Source: Ruminococcaceae bacterium UBA1320 (GTDB lineage Bacteria; Bacillota; Clostridia; Oscillospirales; Ethanoligenentaceae). Taken from it: DNA of 18,302 nt. The position numbers and the translations under genes were made by a program. Where the stretch lies: NCBI GenBank assembly GCA_002306975.1, contig DBTI01000004.1:1-18302 (forward strand), in the 5' to 3' direction. Shown piece by piece: positions 13,314 through 18,302 of the stretch. How positions within the stretch are numbered: the stretch's first letter is position 1; every line of letters starts with the position of its first letter. The notes beneath the pieces were generated by a model. It ran no database searches. It worked only from the letters and a program-made list of their open reading frames with translations, and was not told the origin of the DNA.

Positions 13314-14021
13314 TTATAAGTCAGTGATAAAGAATGAATCTACCACCGTCCCATTTAATGCGCTATTGAGATCGATTGTGTTACTTTCAATCGCGGATGC
13401 GCTGACCGTAATAGTCGGTTCTGTGCTTTCAACAACATCGTTTAAAAATGTTTGTTTGTAAAGTACGGTATTTCTTGTAAGCTCCCAAGGCAGCCCAAGC
13501 TTATCACCCCAACCAATGGAAGTTGTTGCGCCGGTTCCATCATGAGCAGGGATAGTAATGCTCGTTACGGTCTTGAAAGCCTTAGACCCGATAACTGTTC
13601 CGGCAGTATCAACCGTAAATGCCGGTAGCGTTTCGGTAATTGTTTCATCATCGTAATTTGTTCCGGCAACAACGACTTGAATTGCTTTAATGTCTCCCGC
13701 TGTGCCTCCTGCCGTTGCCGTGATGTTGCGTGGCACTGCTGGGCTTGTAATTGCTGTAGTAACAGTCTGTGACGATCCGGTACTTGTTACGGCTGCGTGG
13801 ACTCCCGTAGTCGATGCGGCTACCGCGTCAGTTTCCAAAGCATGAAATTGTTTTATAGAAACAGCAGTTTCATTTGCTCCAAATGTCGGAATCTGAACAT
13901 TTCCGTTATTAGTTCCCATAAATACGCTACGCGGCGATCCGTCCTCCGTGACAAGAAATTCAGCCGGTGCAAGTTTTGGGACGCTTGCCGCATTTCTGCG
14001 TTTGTAATGTGCAAAAGCCAT
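13314..14021 (-). CDS. Fibre/decoration-like protein; head fibre candidate
   Basis: This 235-residue protein opens with MAFAHYKRRNAASVPKLAPA and SPRSVFMGTNNGNVQIP, paralogous to the next gene's N-terminus. Residues about 70-180 hold a beta-domain seen in many phage decoration or head-fibre proteins: AVPRNITATAGGTAGDIKAI, GTNYDDETITETLPAF, GSKAFKTVTSITIP, then WGDKLGLPW. The C-terminal part is beta-rich. AGGAGG lies 9 bases before ATG. It is the first minus-strand gene after the plus-strand cassette at 14055-14577 and has no clear promoter of its own, so it presumably depends on late read-through across that cassette. Confidence 0.7.
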   Translation of the reverse strand: MAFAHYKRRNAASVPKLAPAEFLVTEDGSPRSVFMGTNNGNVQIPTFGANETAVSIKQFHALETDAVAASTTGVHAAVTSTGSSQTVTTAITSPAVPRNITATAGGTAGDIKAIQVVVAGTNYDDETITETLPAFTVDTAGTVIGSKAFKTVTSITIPAHDGTGATTSIGWGDKLGLPWELTRNTVLYKQTFLNDVVESTEPTITVSASAIESNTIDLNSALNGTVVDSFFITDL

Positions 14022-14054
14022 ATTATATACCTCCTAAATTAAAATAAATTACTA

Positions 14055-14092
14055 TTGATATTGTTGCTTAGTTGTAGTATACTTGATGTATA
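14055..14092 (+). promoter_or_regulatory. Promoter with overlapping dyad, plus-strand cassette 1
   Basis: TTGATA (14055-14060), 17 bases, TATACT (14078-14083). A dyad TATAC-TTGAT-GTATA (14078-14092) covers the -10 box, a plausible operator for the ribbon-helix-helix product of the first gene. The transcript would run against the late operon. Confidence 0.75.
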
Positions 14093-14110
14093 GAAAAGGG
14101 GTGCTACAAC

Positions 14111-14257
14111 ATGAATGATGCAACTTTGAACATAAAACTTCCATCTGCATTAAAAGAAAAGGTAGAAAAAGAAGCAGACAAGAAAAGCATTTCGGATGCT
14201 TCATTTGTCAGAATGATTTTATCTGAATATTTTGAAAAGAAGGTCAATGAGAAATGA
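14111..14257 (+). CDS. Ribbon-helix-helix regulator, 48 residues
   Basis: This short gene encodes a typical MetJ/Arc/CopG fold: strand TLNIKLPSALKEK with alternating residues, helix A up to about EADKK, turn, then helix B SDASFVRMILSEYFEKK. Such dimers bind DNA through the paired strands and usually repress their own promoter. AGGGG stands nine bases before the ATG. The stop overlaps the next gene's start as ATGA, so the two are co-translated. A dyad overlaps the -10 box of the promoter just upstream, consistent with autoregulation. Partner gene and layout are compatible with a toxin-antitoxin or an anti-defence operon; neither is proven. Confidence 0.75.
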   Translation: MNDATLNIKLPSALKEKVEKEADKKSISDASFVRMILSEYFEKKVNEK

Positions 14258-14538
14258 ATAATGACTTGATCGGAACAGAAATATTAACGAATTGTGGGAC
14301 TTCTGAATTTCCTAAATATGTCTTGATGAGATTGGTGAGCAAAGAAAGCTGTTTAGAATACGAGAATAAAATGTTTTTTTACCATAGCGAATTGCCTGAC
14401 ATAGAAGTTTATGTTGGAGACGTTCATGGGGACATTGCATCAATTATCAGTAAAAATCCTGTTTTACCTGATAATTTCCCAAATGCGATAAGAGTAGACT
14501 CATACACTGAAGTAAAAATATCTGGTTGGAATAATTAA
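14254..14538 (+). CDS. Acidic 94-residue protein, cassette 1 effector candidate
   Basis: I recognise no family. The protein has 14 Asp/Glu and 7 Lys/Arg, so it is clearly acidic, with no membrane segment and no obvious catalytic motif. Visible parts include NCGTSEFPKYVLMRLVSKES, IEVYVGDVHGDIASII and the tail VKISGWNN; alternating hydrophobic residues suggest a small alpha/beta fold. Translation is coupled to the regulator by ATGA, with AGAAGG upstream. It is followed by a strong terminator. Small acidic proteins encoded behind a regulator in phage morons are often anti-defence factors or lysogeny accessory proteins, but this is inference from context only. Confidence 0.65.
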   Translation: MNNDLIGTEILTNCGTSEFPKYVLMRLVSKESCLEYENKMFFYHSELPDIEVYVGDVHGDIASIISKNPVLPDNFPNAIRVDSYTEVKISGWNN

Positions 14539-14546
14539 AAGAATTT

Positions 14547-14577
14547 GCGGTTCCGAATAAGGAGCCGCTTTTTATTT
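14547..14577 (+). terminator. Rho-independent terminator of plus-strand cassette 1
   Basis: GCGGTTCC pairs with GGAGCCGC around loop GAATAA, followed by TTTTTATTT. One pair is G-U on plus and becomes an A-C mismatch on minus, so it should stop plus-strand transcripts better than late minus-strand ones. The T tract runs into the stop codon (14572-14574) of the converging head gene. Confidence 0.9.
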
Positions 14578-15012
14578 AGCTGTAATTGTTAAAATAATCG
14601 GGATGCCGCTATCGCTTGCCGGAACCGAAACGCCGGTTATTGAATAGCAGCGGTATTTTGCTAGCATTTCCGCTTTTGTGGTAGCCGGCATTATTTCGGC
14701 CGCTTCACCGATAACGAAAAAATCATTGGCTGTTGAAAAAGAAAAGTACCCAGTTTTCGTAGCCAGCGCCGCCCATGCTTCATAGGTCAAAAACGTGCGG
14801 TTGCTTGTCGTGGTTATATCTCGCAAGTCAATCATCAATGCCGCCGTGTTTGTGGTGCTTACGCCGCGCTGTGCAAGCTTCATTTGATAGGCAAGGTCAA
14901 GAGACACACGCTGAATATAAGTGCGCTGGAACGTCATTACACCGCTTGCCGTTGATACATAATTGTATAGAGTGATATTGTAAGGACGCGCCCGCCGAGA
15001 TATTACTTTCAC
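14572..15012 (-). CDS. Head closure / head-tail adaptor candidate (DUF6751-like)
   Basis: The protein has 146 residues, starting at GTG with GAGGTGG upstream; the nearby ATG leads straight to a stop. The N-terminal pattern YNITLYNYVSTASGVMTFQR and TYIQRVSLDL matches the DUF6751-like head proteins of Clostridia phages, which sit between the head-tail connector and the gp10-like gene and probably close the head channel. The middle holds AALMIDLRDITTTSN; the end is beta-rich (CYSITGVSVPAS). It is boxed in by plus-strand cassettes on both sides, so its transcript must cross both. Confidence 0.65.
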   Translation of the reverse strand: MKVISRRARPYNITLYNYVSTASGVMTFQRTYIQRVSLDLAYQMKLAQRGVSTTNTAALMIDLRDITTTSNRTFLTYEAWAALATKTGYFSFSTANDFFVIGEAAEIMPATTKAEMLAKYRCYSITGVSVPASDSGIPIILTITAK

Positions 15013-15061
15013 AGCATAACACCACCTCTAAAAATAAATTTTAAAAACTTTGAAATAATAC

Positions 15062-15090
15062 TTGACATACTACGCGCTGTATGCTACAAT
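15062..15090 (+). promoter_or_regulatory. Promoter with internal dyad, plus-strand cassette 2
   Basis: TTGACA (15062-15067), 17 bases, TACAAT (15085-15090): near consensus. A dyad CATAC-8-GTATG (15066-15070 / 15079-15083) fills the spacer, a possible operator. The heptamer ATACTAC (15067-15073) also occurs, inverted, at the cassette 1 promoter (14074-14080). Confidence 0.85.
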
Positions 15091-15124
15091 AAGTACATAA
15101 ATTAAGAAAAGGAAGCGGTTAAAA

Positions 15125-15262
15125 ATGGAAAAACTTATTGCTGGTTTAAAAATATTTGGGGTTAACGGCCATGTCTCTGTTTCCACAAAAAATGGCTTTG
15201 TTTACGTTGACGGGAAATATTTTGGAGTTTGGGATTTTGCCCGCAACACATTTATTGATTAA
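15125..15262 (+). CDS. Small hypothetical protein, 45 residues
   Basis: First gene of cassette 2. AAAGGAAG stands nine bases before ATG. The protein is a compact beta-rich mini-protein (VSVSTKNGFVYVDGKYFGVW, then DFARNTFID). The VYVDGKYFGVWDFxRNTFxD pattern resembles other tiny phage-encoded proteins of unknown function. It is too small for the usual gene length cut-off but has a strong promoter and ribosome site. Seventeen bases (stop 15262, next start 15279) separate it from the next gene. Confidence 0.7.
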   Translation: MEKLIAGLKIFGVNGHVSVSTKNGFVYVDGKYFGVWDFARNTFID

Positions 15263-15278
15263 AAAGGAAGTGCAACAT

Positions 15279-15446
15279 ATGAGCCAACCAACACCCGAAA
15301 GTAAAGCCAAATGGCGCAAAGCACACCGCAGAACATGGTCAGCAGATTTGCCACCGGAAGAGTTTGACCGGTTGAAATCCATTCAAGGCGATTTGAGCAA
15401 TTACCAGTTTTTGAAAAAGATTATTGAGAGGGAGAATGAGAAATGA
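15279..15446 (+). CDS. Ribbon-helix-helix-like small protein, 55 residues
   Basis: I start at the ATG at 15279, which has AGGAAG eight bases upstream; a longer in-frame start at 15156 would overlap the preceding small gene and lacks a ribosome site. The N-terminus is basic (KAKWRKAHRRTW). Residues 20-53 could form a ribbon-helix-helix unit: strand TWSADLP, helix PEEFDRLKSIQ, turn, helix NYQFLKKIIEREN. It holds the same place in its cassette as the clear ribbon-helix-helix gene in cassette 1, and is likewise ATGA-coupled to an acidic protein. DNA binding is inferred. Confidence 0.65.
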   Translation: MSQPTPESKAKWRKAHRRTWSADLPPEEFDRLKSIQGDLSNYQFLKKIIERENEK

Positions 15447-15706
15447 AAGTTTCAAGGCTGAAAGAAATATTGTCTAATTTCGATGATGATAAAGAAATAT
15501 TTATAAGAAATTCGTTTAACATTTGCGGTAACATATCGGAATTAAGCCAAGTTGAGCAAACATTTTATGGTTTTTTTGGAGATTCAATTCCATGTTTGAT
15601 TTTTAACACAGAGAATTCCAAAAAATTAGAATTAAATAGCAATGATGATATCATAGATTTACTTCAAACAGATAGCCACGGAATTAAAATTAGCGGTTCC
15701 AAATAA
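15443..15706 (+). CDS. Acidic 87-residue protein, cassette 2 effector candidate
   Basis: No family recognised. It has 14 Asp/Glu against 9 Lys/Arg. The N-terminus VSRLKEILSNFDDDKEIFIR resembles the start of small phage proteins with a helix then strand; the middle is aromatic-rich (QTFYGFFGDSIPCLIF); the end is GIKISGSK, recalling the VKISGWNN tail of the cassette 1 effector, though the two proteins do not otherwise align by eye. GGGAG eight bases upstream and ATGA overlap with the regulator show coupled translation. The last codons form the left arm of the terminator hairpin, and the stop codon lies in its loop. Confidence 0.65.
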   Translation: MKVSRLKEILSNFDDDKEIFIRNSFNICGNISELSQVEQTFYGFFGDSIPCLIFNTENSKKLELNSNDDIIDLLQTDSHGIKISGSK

Positions 15707-15719
15707 GGAGCCGCTTTTT
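15692..15719 (+). terminator. Rho-independent terminator of plus-strand cassette 2, overlapping the CDS end
   Basis: AGCGGTTCC pairs with GGAGCCGCT around loop AAATAA, then TTTT. It is nearly identical to the cassette 1 terminator, with the same G-U pair. The stop codon TAA (15704-15706) is in the loop. The T tract reaches the stop codon (15719-15721) of the converging connector gene. Confidence 0.9.
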
Positions 15720-16111
15720 CATATGCATACCACCCGACTAAATCCCGCACGTTGTAGGTATGTCCATGCCTGTTGCCTAGCGGTCTTTAATGCCGCCGTA
15801 ATGGAGGTTTGATCGATACCCGAATAGCTGTACCCATTCACGCTTTCAGATGATGCCATAACACCCGCGCTATCCGTAGCCATATCAATTTGTGCCAACG
15901 ATTCAGCCAGTGCGCAAGTAGCTAATTTAATAGCCTCCTGCGCATCTGTGCTGTAACTCGTCAGCCCGTTTAGCCGGACTAAGTTGACAGTGAGCTTATC
16001 AAGTTCATCAGAAGCGCGCAAAGCGATACGCGCAAAGTCAGCGCTTGCTATCGCGGTACCCTGATATGTTGCCGTATAATATGCACTATCGATGTATGCC
16101 GTATAAGCCAT
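15719..16111 (-). CDS. Head-tail connector (gp6-like adaptor) candidate
   Basis: The ATG at 16111 (MAYTAYIDSAYY, 130 residues) has GGTGAG five bases upstream; the TTG one codon earlier is too close. Predicted mostly helical: FARIALRASDELDKLTVNLV, DAQEAIKLATCALAESLAQI and TAALKTARQQAWTYLQRAGF. This helical bundle directly after the major capsid gene is typical of gp6/gp15-like connectors that dock under the portal ring. The N-terminal Y-x-x-Y pattern and internal Ser/Gly stretch (ESVNGYSYSG) are also usual in this group. Confidence 0.75.
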   Translation of the reverse strand: MAYTAYIDSAYYTATYQGTAIASADFARIALRASDELDKLTVNLVRLNGLTSYSTDAQEAIKLATCALAESLAQIDMATDSAGVMASSESVNGYSYSGIDQTSITAALKTARQQAWTYLQRAGFSRVVCI

Positions 16112-16130
16112 CAAAACTCACCGTCCTTTA

Positions 16131-17018
16131 TTATGCCACTGTGGTTTTTCTGCAAAGTGCGCGGGCTGCATTGGTTAACCTAAATCCGCTGTTCATTTCG
16201 ACCTGGGCAAGAGAGCCGACAAATCTTTCTGAATCTACCATACGGGTAGTTTCAAAGTTGGTCAAGATCGAGAATGCGTCGGAATCGTACATCACATAAT
16301 CGCAATATGCAGCCGCAGGAGTCGCGGTCTGGAATGTCACTGTGCGGAGTGTGCCACCGTAATCGTAGTATGTGGCAGTAGAAGCAGACAAGCCGTTTGC
16401 TTCAATGACCGTAAAGCCAAGCCATGAGCCAACGCGGCCAGTGGCGTTCAGAGCATCATTCATAGTCGGCGTGAAATCACTACCGGCATACTCTAAAATC
16501 GTCGCATAGGTCTTTGTGGAGCACAAGAGAACGTTTGCCATTGCGCCCGCATCAACAATTGTTTTGCGGTTTGCAAGAATGTCAGACTTAATGTTGCTGG
16601 TAGTCAGCGCGTCATCCTCTGCGTTTGCAGTAGATTCATTGACAAGGCAAGCAAGGCCAGCTAGTGTATAGCCCTGAGCACATTCCTGAATGGCGAGGGA
16701 CAACTCTGCTTCTGCTTTCGGAAACCCGACAGCCGCGGCCTGAACTCCGAAAATCTTGCGAGAACGCATGAAATTATTATTTAATGTAATCTGTACAAGA
16801 GTATCAGCTACGTTAGCATCGGAGAAATCACGGCCAGGAGTGCCGGGAGTGATAGAAGAGATACCAGGTTTATGAACATACAGTCCGCCAGCGGGGCCGG
16901 TCTGATATTTGTCAGTGAATGTTGCGCCGGGCTGGAACACATTGGAATAGAAAAGATTCGGTTCGAGAATAGATGCATATTTTTCGTCCACATAAACGGA
17001 ATTGTAAAGAACTGCCAT
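16131..17018 (-). CDS. Major capsid protein
   Basis: This 295-residue protein follows the scaffold gene, with GAGG seven bases before ATG. The sequence is typical of HK97-fold coat proteins of Firmicutes siphoviruses without a long delta domain: VYVDEKYASILEPNLFYSN, ATFTDKYQTGPAGGLYVH, a helical stretch SLAIQECAQGYTLAGLACL (spine-helix-like), LLCSTKTYATILEYAG, GSWLGFTVIEANGL, and a C-terminal DSERFVGSLAQVEMNSGFRL. No separate protease gene is visible nearby, in line with GP20-type scaffold systems. Base composition is slightly more GC-rich than the cargo genes. Confidence 0.9.
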   Translation of the reverse strand: MAVLYNSVYVDEKYASILEPNLFYSNVFQPGATFTDKYQTGPAGGLYVHKPGISSITPGTPGRDFSDANVADTLVQITLNNNFMRSRKIFGVQAAAVGFPKAEAELSLAIQECAQGYTLAGLACLVNESTANAEDDALTTSNIKSDILANRKTIVDAGAMANVLLCSTKTYATILEYAGSDFTPTMNDALNATGRVGSWLGFTVIEANGLSASTATYYDYGGTLRTVTFQTATPAAAYCDYVMYDSDAFSILTNFETTRMVDSERFVGSLAQVEMNSGFRLTNAARALCRKTTVA

Positions 17019-17032
17019 AATATTACCTCACT

Positions 17033-17569
17033 TTATTTTTGTTTGTAGTACGGATTTTTACCGTACTTGTCATTAAGATATTGCTGGTCTGCGTTTGCGG
17101 CAGGAGGATTTCCCCCTTGCCTAAATCCACCGGAACCGGGATTCCCAGCTTGTTCAAAAGCCCATGCTTCTGATTCTTTGATCGCTGTAATTTGCTCGTC
17201 AAGCCCAGTAATTGAGCCTTTTTCGTCAACCGCAATTTTAGACATATCGAGCAATGCGGAAACTGCTTTCGGGTTGACTGCTCTTTCTTTCATCAATCGG
17301 CTTTCAATGGTGTACCCAAGTTTCATGTTGCCAATTTCAGATTGGAGCTTTTCAGCCTGTGCGGCTTTGTCCTGCAGAGTTTTAAGGTCTACACCCTCAA
17401 ACTGTTTTTGAAGTTCCCCGGTCTGTTTTGAAACTTCCGCTTGCACTGCTGTATCAAATTCGGATTTCAGCTGATAATCTGAAAGTGATGTACCATGCAA
17501 TGCCATGATTTTATCCATAAGATCATCGGTAACCCCGATTTCTTTGAGCGACTTTCTACTAAACGACAT
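17033..17569 (-). CDS. Scaffolding protein (GP20-type)
   Basis: This 178-residue protein is largely helical: N-terminal LKEIGVTDDLMDKIMALHG, coiled coil across about residues 40-85 (LQKQFEGVDLKTLQDKAAQA), then ALLDMSKIAVDEKGSITGL, ITAIKESEAWAFE, and a Gly/Pro/Asn-rich C-terminus ending NPYYKQK. This is the pattern of the phage minor structural protein GP20 family, which acts as an internal scaffold for procapsid assembly. AAGGAGG precedes the ATG. The major capsid gene follows after 14 bases. It is the first gene after a strong hairpin and about 100 non-coding bases. Confidence 0.85.
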   Translation of the reverse strand: MSFSRKSLKEIGVTDDLMDKIMALHGTSLSDYQLKSEFDTAVQAEVSKQTGELQKQFEGVDLKTLQDKAAQAEKLQSEIGNMKLGYTIESRLMKERAVNPKAVSALLDMSKIAVDEKGSITGLDEQITAIKESEAWAFEQAGNPGSGGFRQGGNPPAANADQQYLNDKYGKNPYYKQK

Positions 17570-17669
17570 TTTACGTCCTCCTTATAACGCGCATGACGTG
17601 GCGCGAATTTAGAACAGTTTTACGACATAACTTATTGGTCATAATGCTTTAACGCCAGCATTTAGGCGT
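17570..17669 (-). other. Non-coding leader before the scaffold gene
   Basis: About 100 bases without a gene lie between the hairpin and the scaffold gene. Read on minus it holds two weak dyads, ACGCC-8-GGCGT and CGCGC-8-GCGCG, then the ribosome site. No convincing -35/-10 pair was found. It may be a leader or processing region for the abundant scaffold and capsid messages. Confidence 0.4.
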
Positions 17670-17694
17670 AAAAATACCGCTTATTTCTAAGCGG
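17670..17694 (-). terminator. Hairpin terminator before the capsid genes
   Basis: On minus, CCGCTTA-GAAA-TAAGCGG (17694-17677) is a perfect 7-bp stem with a GAAA tetraloop, followed by TATTTTT. It looks like a standard intrinsic terminator for the small gene at 17703-17915, yet lies upstream of the co-directional scaffold gene with no clear promoter between. Partial termination or late antitermination is implied. Confidence 0.75.
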
Positions 17695-17702
17695 CCGTTT
17701 GC

Positions 17703-17915
17703 TTATTTTTTAATAAATAAGAATTCCTCAATTTGGATTGGTACACCATACATTTTCAAATCATCATCGTATTTGCTACAAACGTAATCAACCTTGTTTA
17801 TCACATTGTCATTAATGATGATTTCTTTTGTTTCATCTGGCATACGAATTCCAAGAATAATTTTACAGTTTGTCGCTCCTTGGGATGCATTAATAAATAG
17901 CTCTTTTTGTGTCAT
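17703..17915 (-). CDS. Small phage protein, 70 residues, unknown function
   Basis: GAGG stands eight bases before the ATG. The protein (KELFINASQGATNCKIILGI, then NKVDYVCSKYDDDLKMYG, then IQIEEFLFIKK) resembles small conserved phage proteins with a K-x-D-Y-x-x-x-x-Y-D-D-x-L-K segment, for which no function is known to me. It lies between hairpins on both sides and between the presumed portal-side genes (outside the window) and the scaffold gene. It may be a cargo gene rather than a structural protein. Confidence 0.65.
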   Translation of the reverse strand: MTQKELFINASQGATNCKIILGIRMPDETKEIIINDNVINKVDYVCSKYDDDLKMYGVPIQIEEFLFIKK

Positions 17916-17934
17916 ACTTTTAACCTCTTAATCA

Positions 17935-17959
17935 TAAAAATACCGCTGTGTTAAGCGGC
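17935..17959 (-). terminator. Hairpin overlapping the end of the 45-residue gene
   Basis: On minus, GCCGCT-TAACAC-AGCGGT (17959-17942) is followed by ATTTTTAT. The outer pair is G-U. The left arm is the last two codons of the 45-residue gene and the stop codon TAA is in the loop. The next gene's ribosome site begins just after the T tract. Confidence 0.65.
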
Positions 17960-18088
17960 TACAATAACATCATCAATTGCAAAGCATCTGCCGAACCACA
18001 TACGCCACACACAGAAATGCTTGCCGTGTTTATCGGAATAATGCGTTCTGTAAAGCAGCGGGAATAGCTGCTTAAGATACCATTTCAT
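17951..18088 (-). CDS. Small basic aromatic phage protein, 45 residues
   Basis: AGGAGG seven bases before ATG is one of the best ribosome sites in the window. The protein (MKWYLKQLFPLLYRTHYSDK, then FCVWRMWFGRCFAIDDVIV) is rich in Trp, Phe, Tyr and Arg; the VWRMWFGRCF core is a pattern I associate with tiny phage proteins of unknown role. It could be membrane-associated or nucleic-acid-binding. It falls below common length cut-offs and may be missed by automatic annotation. Its end is embedded in a hairpin. Confidence 0.7.
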   Translation of the reverse strand: MKWYLKQLFPLLYRTHYSDKHGKHFCVWRMWFGRCFAIDDVIVAA

Positions 18089-18102
18089 GATTTATCCTCC
18101 TA

Positions 18103-18294
18103 TTAGTAATAATCGTCTTCTCCGTCGTCGGGTCGTGCTGCGTCAATGCCGCTTGATACACTATACTTTGCAACCATAGTAAGCGCATCTTGACACATTT
18201 TAGCCTCTGCTGCCATCACTTTGTCAGCAAATGCAAGTAGCTCGGTTTTTGCCGCTTCTTCTCTAGTTGTGTCTGTCTTTATATCTGCCCCCAT
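18103..18294 (-). CDS. Small acidic phage protein, start uncertain at window edge
   Basis: The frame is open to the right edge (Gln-Glu codons precede the ATG at 18294), and no strong ribosome site is visible before that ATG, so the true start may lie outside. From the ATG it has 63 residues: a helical segment REEAAKTELLAFADKVMAAE with further helix, then an acidic tail DDGEDDYY and a tandem stop (TAA TAG). It may be a small head-region protein or the C-terminus of a larger one. Function unknown. Confidence 0.5.
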   Translation of the reverse strand: MGADIKTDTTREEAAKTELLAFADKVMAAEAKMCQDALTMVAKYSVSSGIDAARPDDGEDDYY

Positions 18295-18302
18295 TTCTTG
18301 GC

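Noticed and set aside
12671..13327. Plus-strand open frames opposite the beta-helix fibre gene
   Set aside because: Cys-rich, no ribosome sites, fully overlapped by a well-supported minus-strand gene.
14022..14054. Divergent minus-strand promoter for the fibre-like genes
   Set aside because: Only AT-rich sequence and a ribosome site were found; no -35/-10 pair at proper spacing.
14111..14538. Classical toxin-antitoxin pair
   Set aside because: Regulator-first order and ribbon-helix-helix fold fit, but the partner is acidic and shows no ParE/RelE, MazF or other toxin signature; kept only as an alternative.
15156..15446. Longer 96-codon version of the ribbon-helix-helix-like gene in cassette 2
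   Set aside because: The upstream start lies inside the preceding 45-residue gene without a ribosome site; the ATG at 15279 has AGGAAG at proper spacing.
1..18302. tRNA, rRNA, integrase, attachment site, insertion sequence or CRISPR array
   Set aside because: No cloverleaf, recombinase motif, terminal inverted repeats or repeat-spacer pattern was seen in reading both strands.

Overview
The window is part of the late (structural) region of a tailed, long-tailed (siphovirus-type) phage or prophage. The host is most likely a low-to-mid-GC Firmicute, probably a Clostridia member. The reasons are strong AGGAGG-type ribosome binding sites, frequent TTG starts, and a Firmicutes-phage gene set (GP20-type scaffold, DUF6751-like head protein, DUF6673-like plus Gp15-type tail chaperones, long tape measure protein). 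No sheath, contractile baseplate, integrase, terminase or portal gene is visible, so ends and lifestyle cannot be judged. The late operon is on the minus strand and is read from right to left.

Right end, head genes (18302 to 14572): three small genes of unknown function separated by hairpins, then scaffold, major capsid protein, head-tail connector and a head-closure candidate. Middle, joining and tail tube genes (14021 to 9682): two related fibre-like proteins placed unusually within the head-tail joining module (possible head fibres), an HK97 gp10-like protein, a tail terminator candidate, the tail tube protein, and two tail assembly chaperones. Left end, tail and lysis (8699 to 1): a 988-residue tape measure protein with eight exact-length 58-residue hydrophobic repeats, a distal tail protein, a tail hub/tip protein, fibre and receptor-binding candidates, small proteins, a double-anchored helix-hairpin-helix membrane protein, and the start of a coiled-coil lysis-module candidate. 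Most genes are coupled by 1 to 7 base overlaps.

Three cargo units (morons) interrupt this order. Two are on the PLUS strand, against the late operon. Each has a near-consensus promoter containing a dyad, a small ribbon-helix-helix-like gene, an ATGA-coupled acidic protein of about 90 residues, and a nearly identical terminator whose T tract meets the stop codon of the opposing structural gene. The third is on the minus strand between the tail chaperone and tape measure genes: a PH-like/zinc-ribbon membrane protein with its own TTGATA-17-TATAAT promoter and a trailing hairpin. The paired plus-strand cassettes are the best candidates for an undescribed system. Their layout (autoregulator plus small acidic protein, own promoter, inserted among head genes) recalls anti-defence loci, but this is inference and no effector family was recognised.
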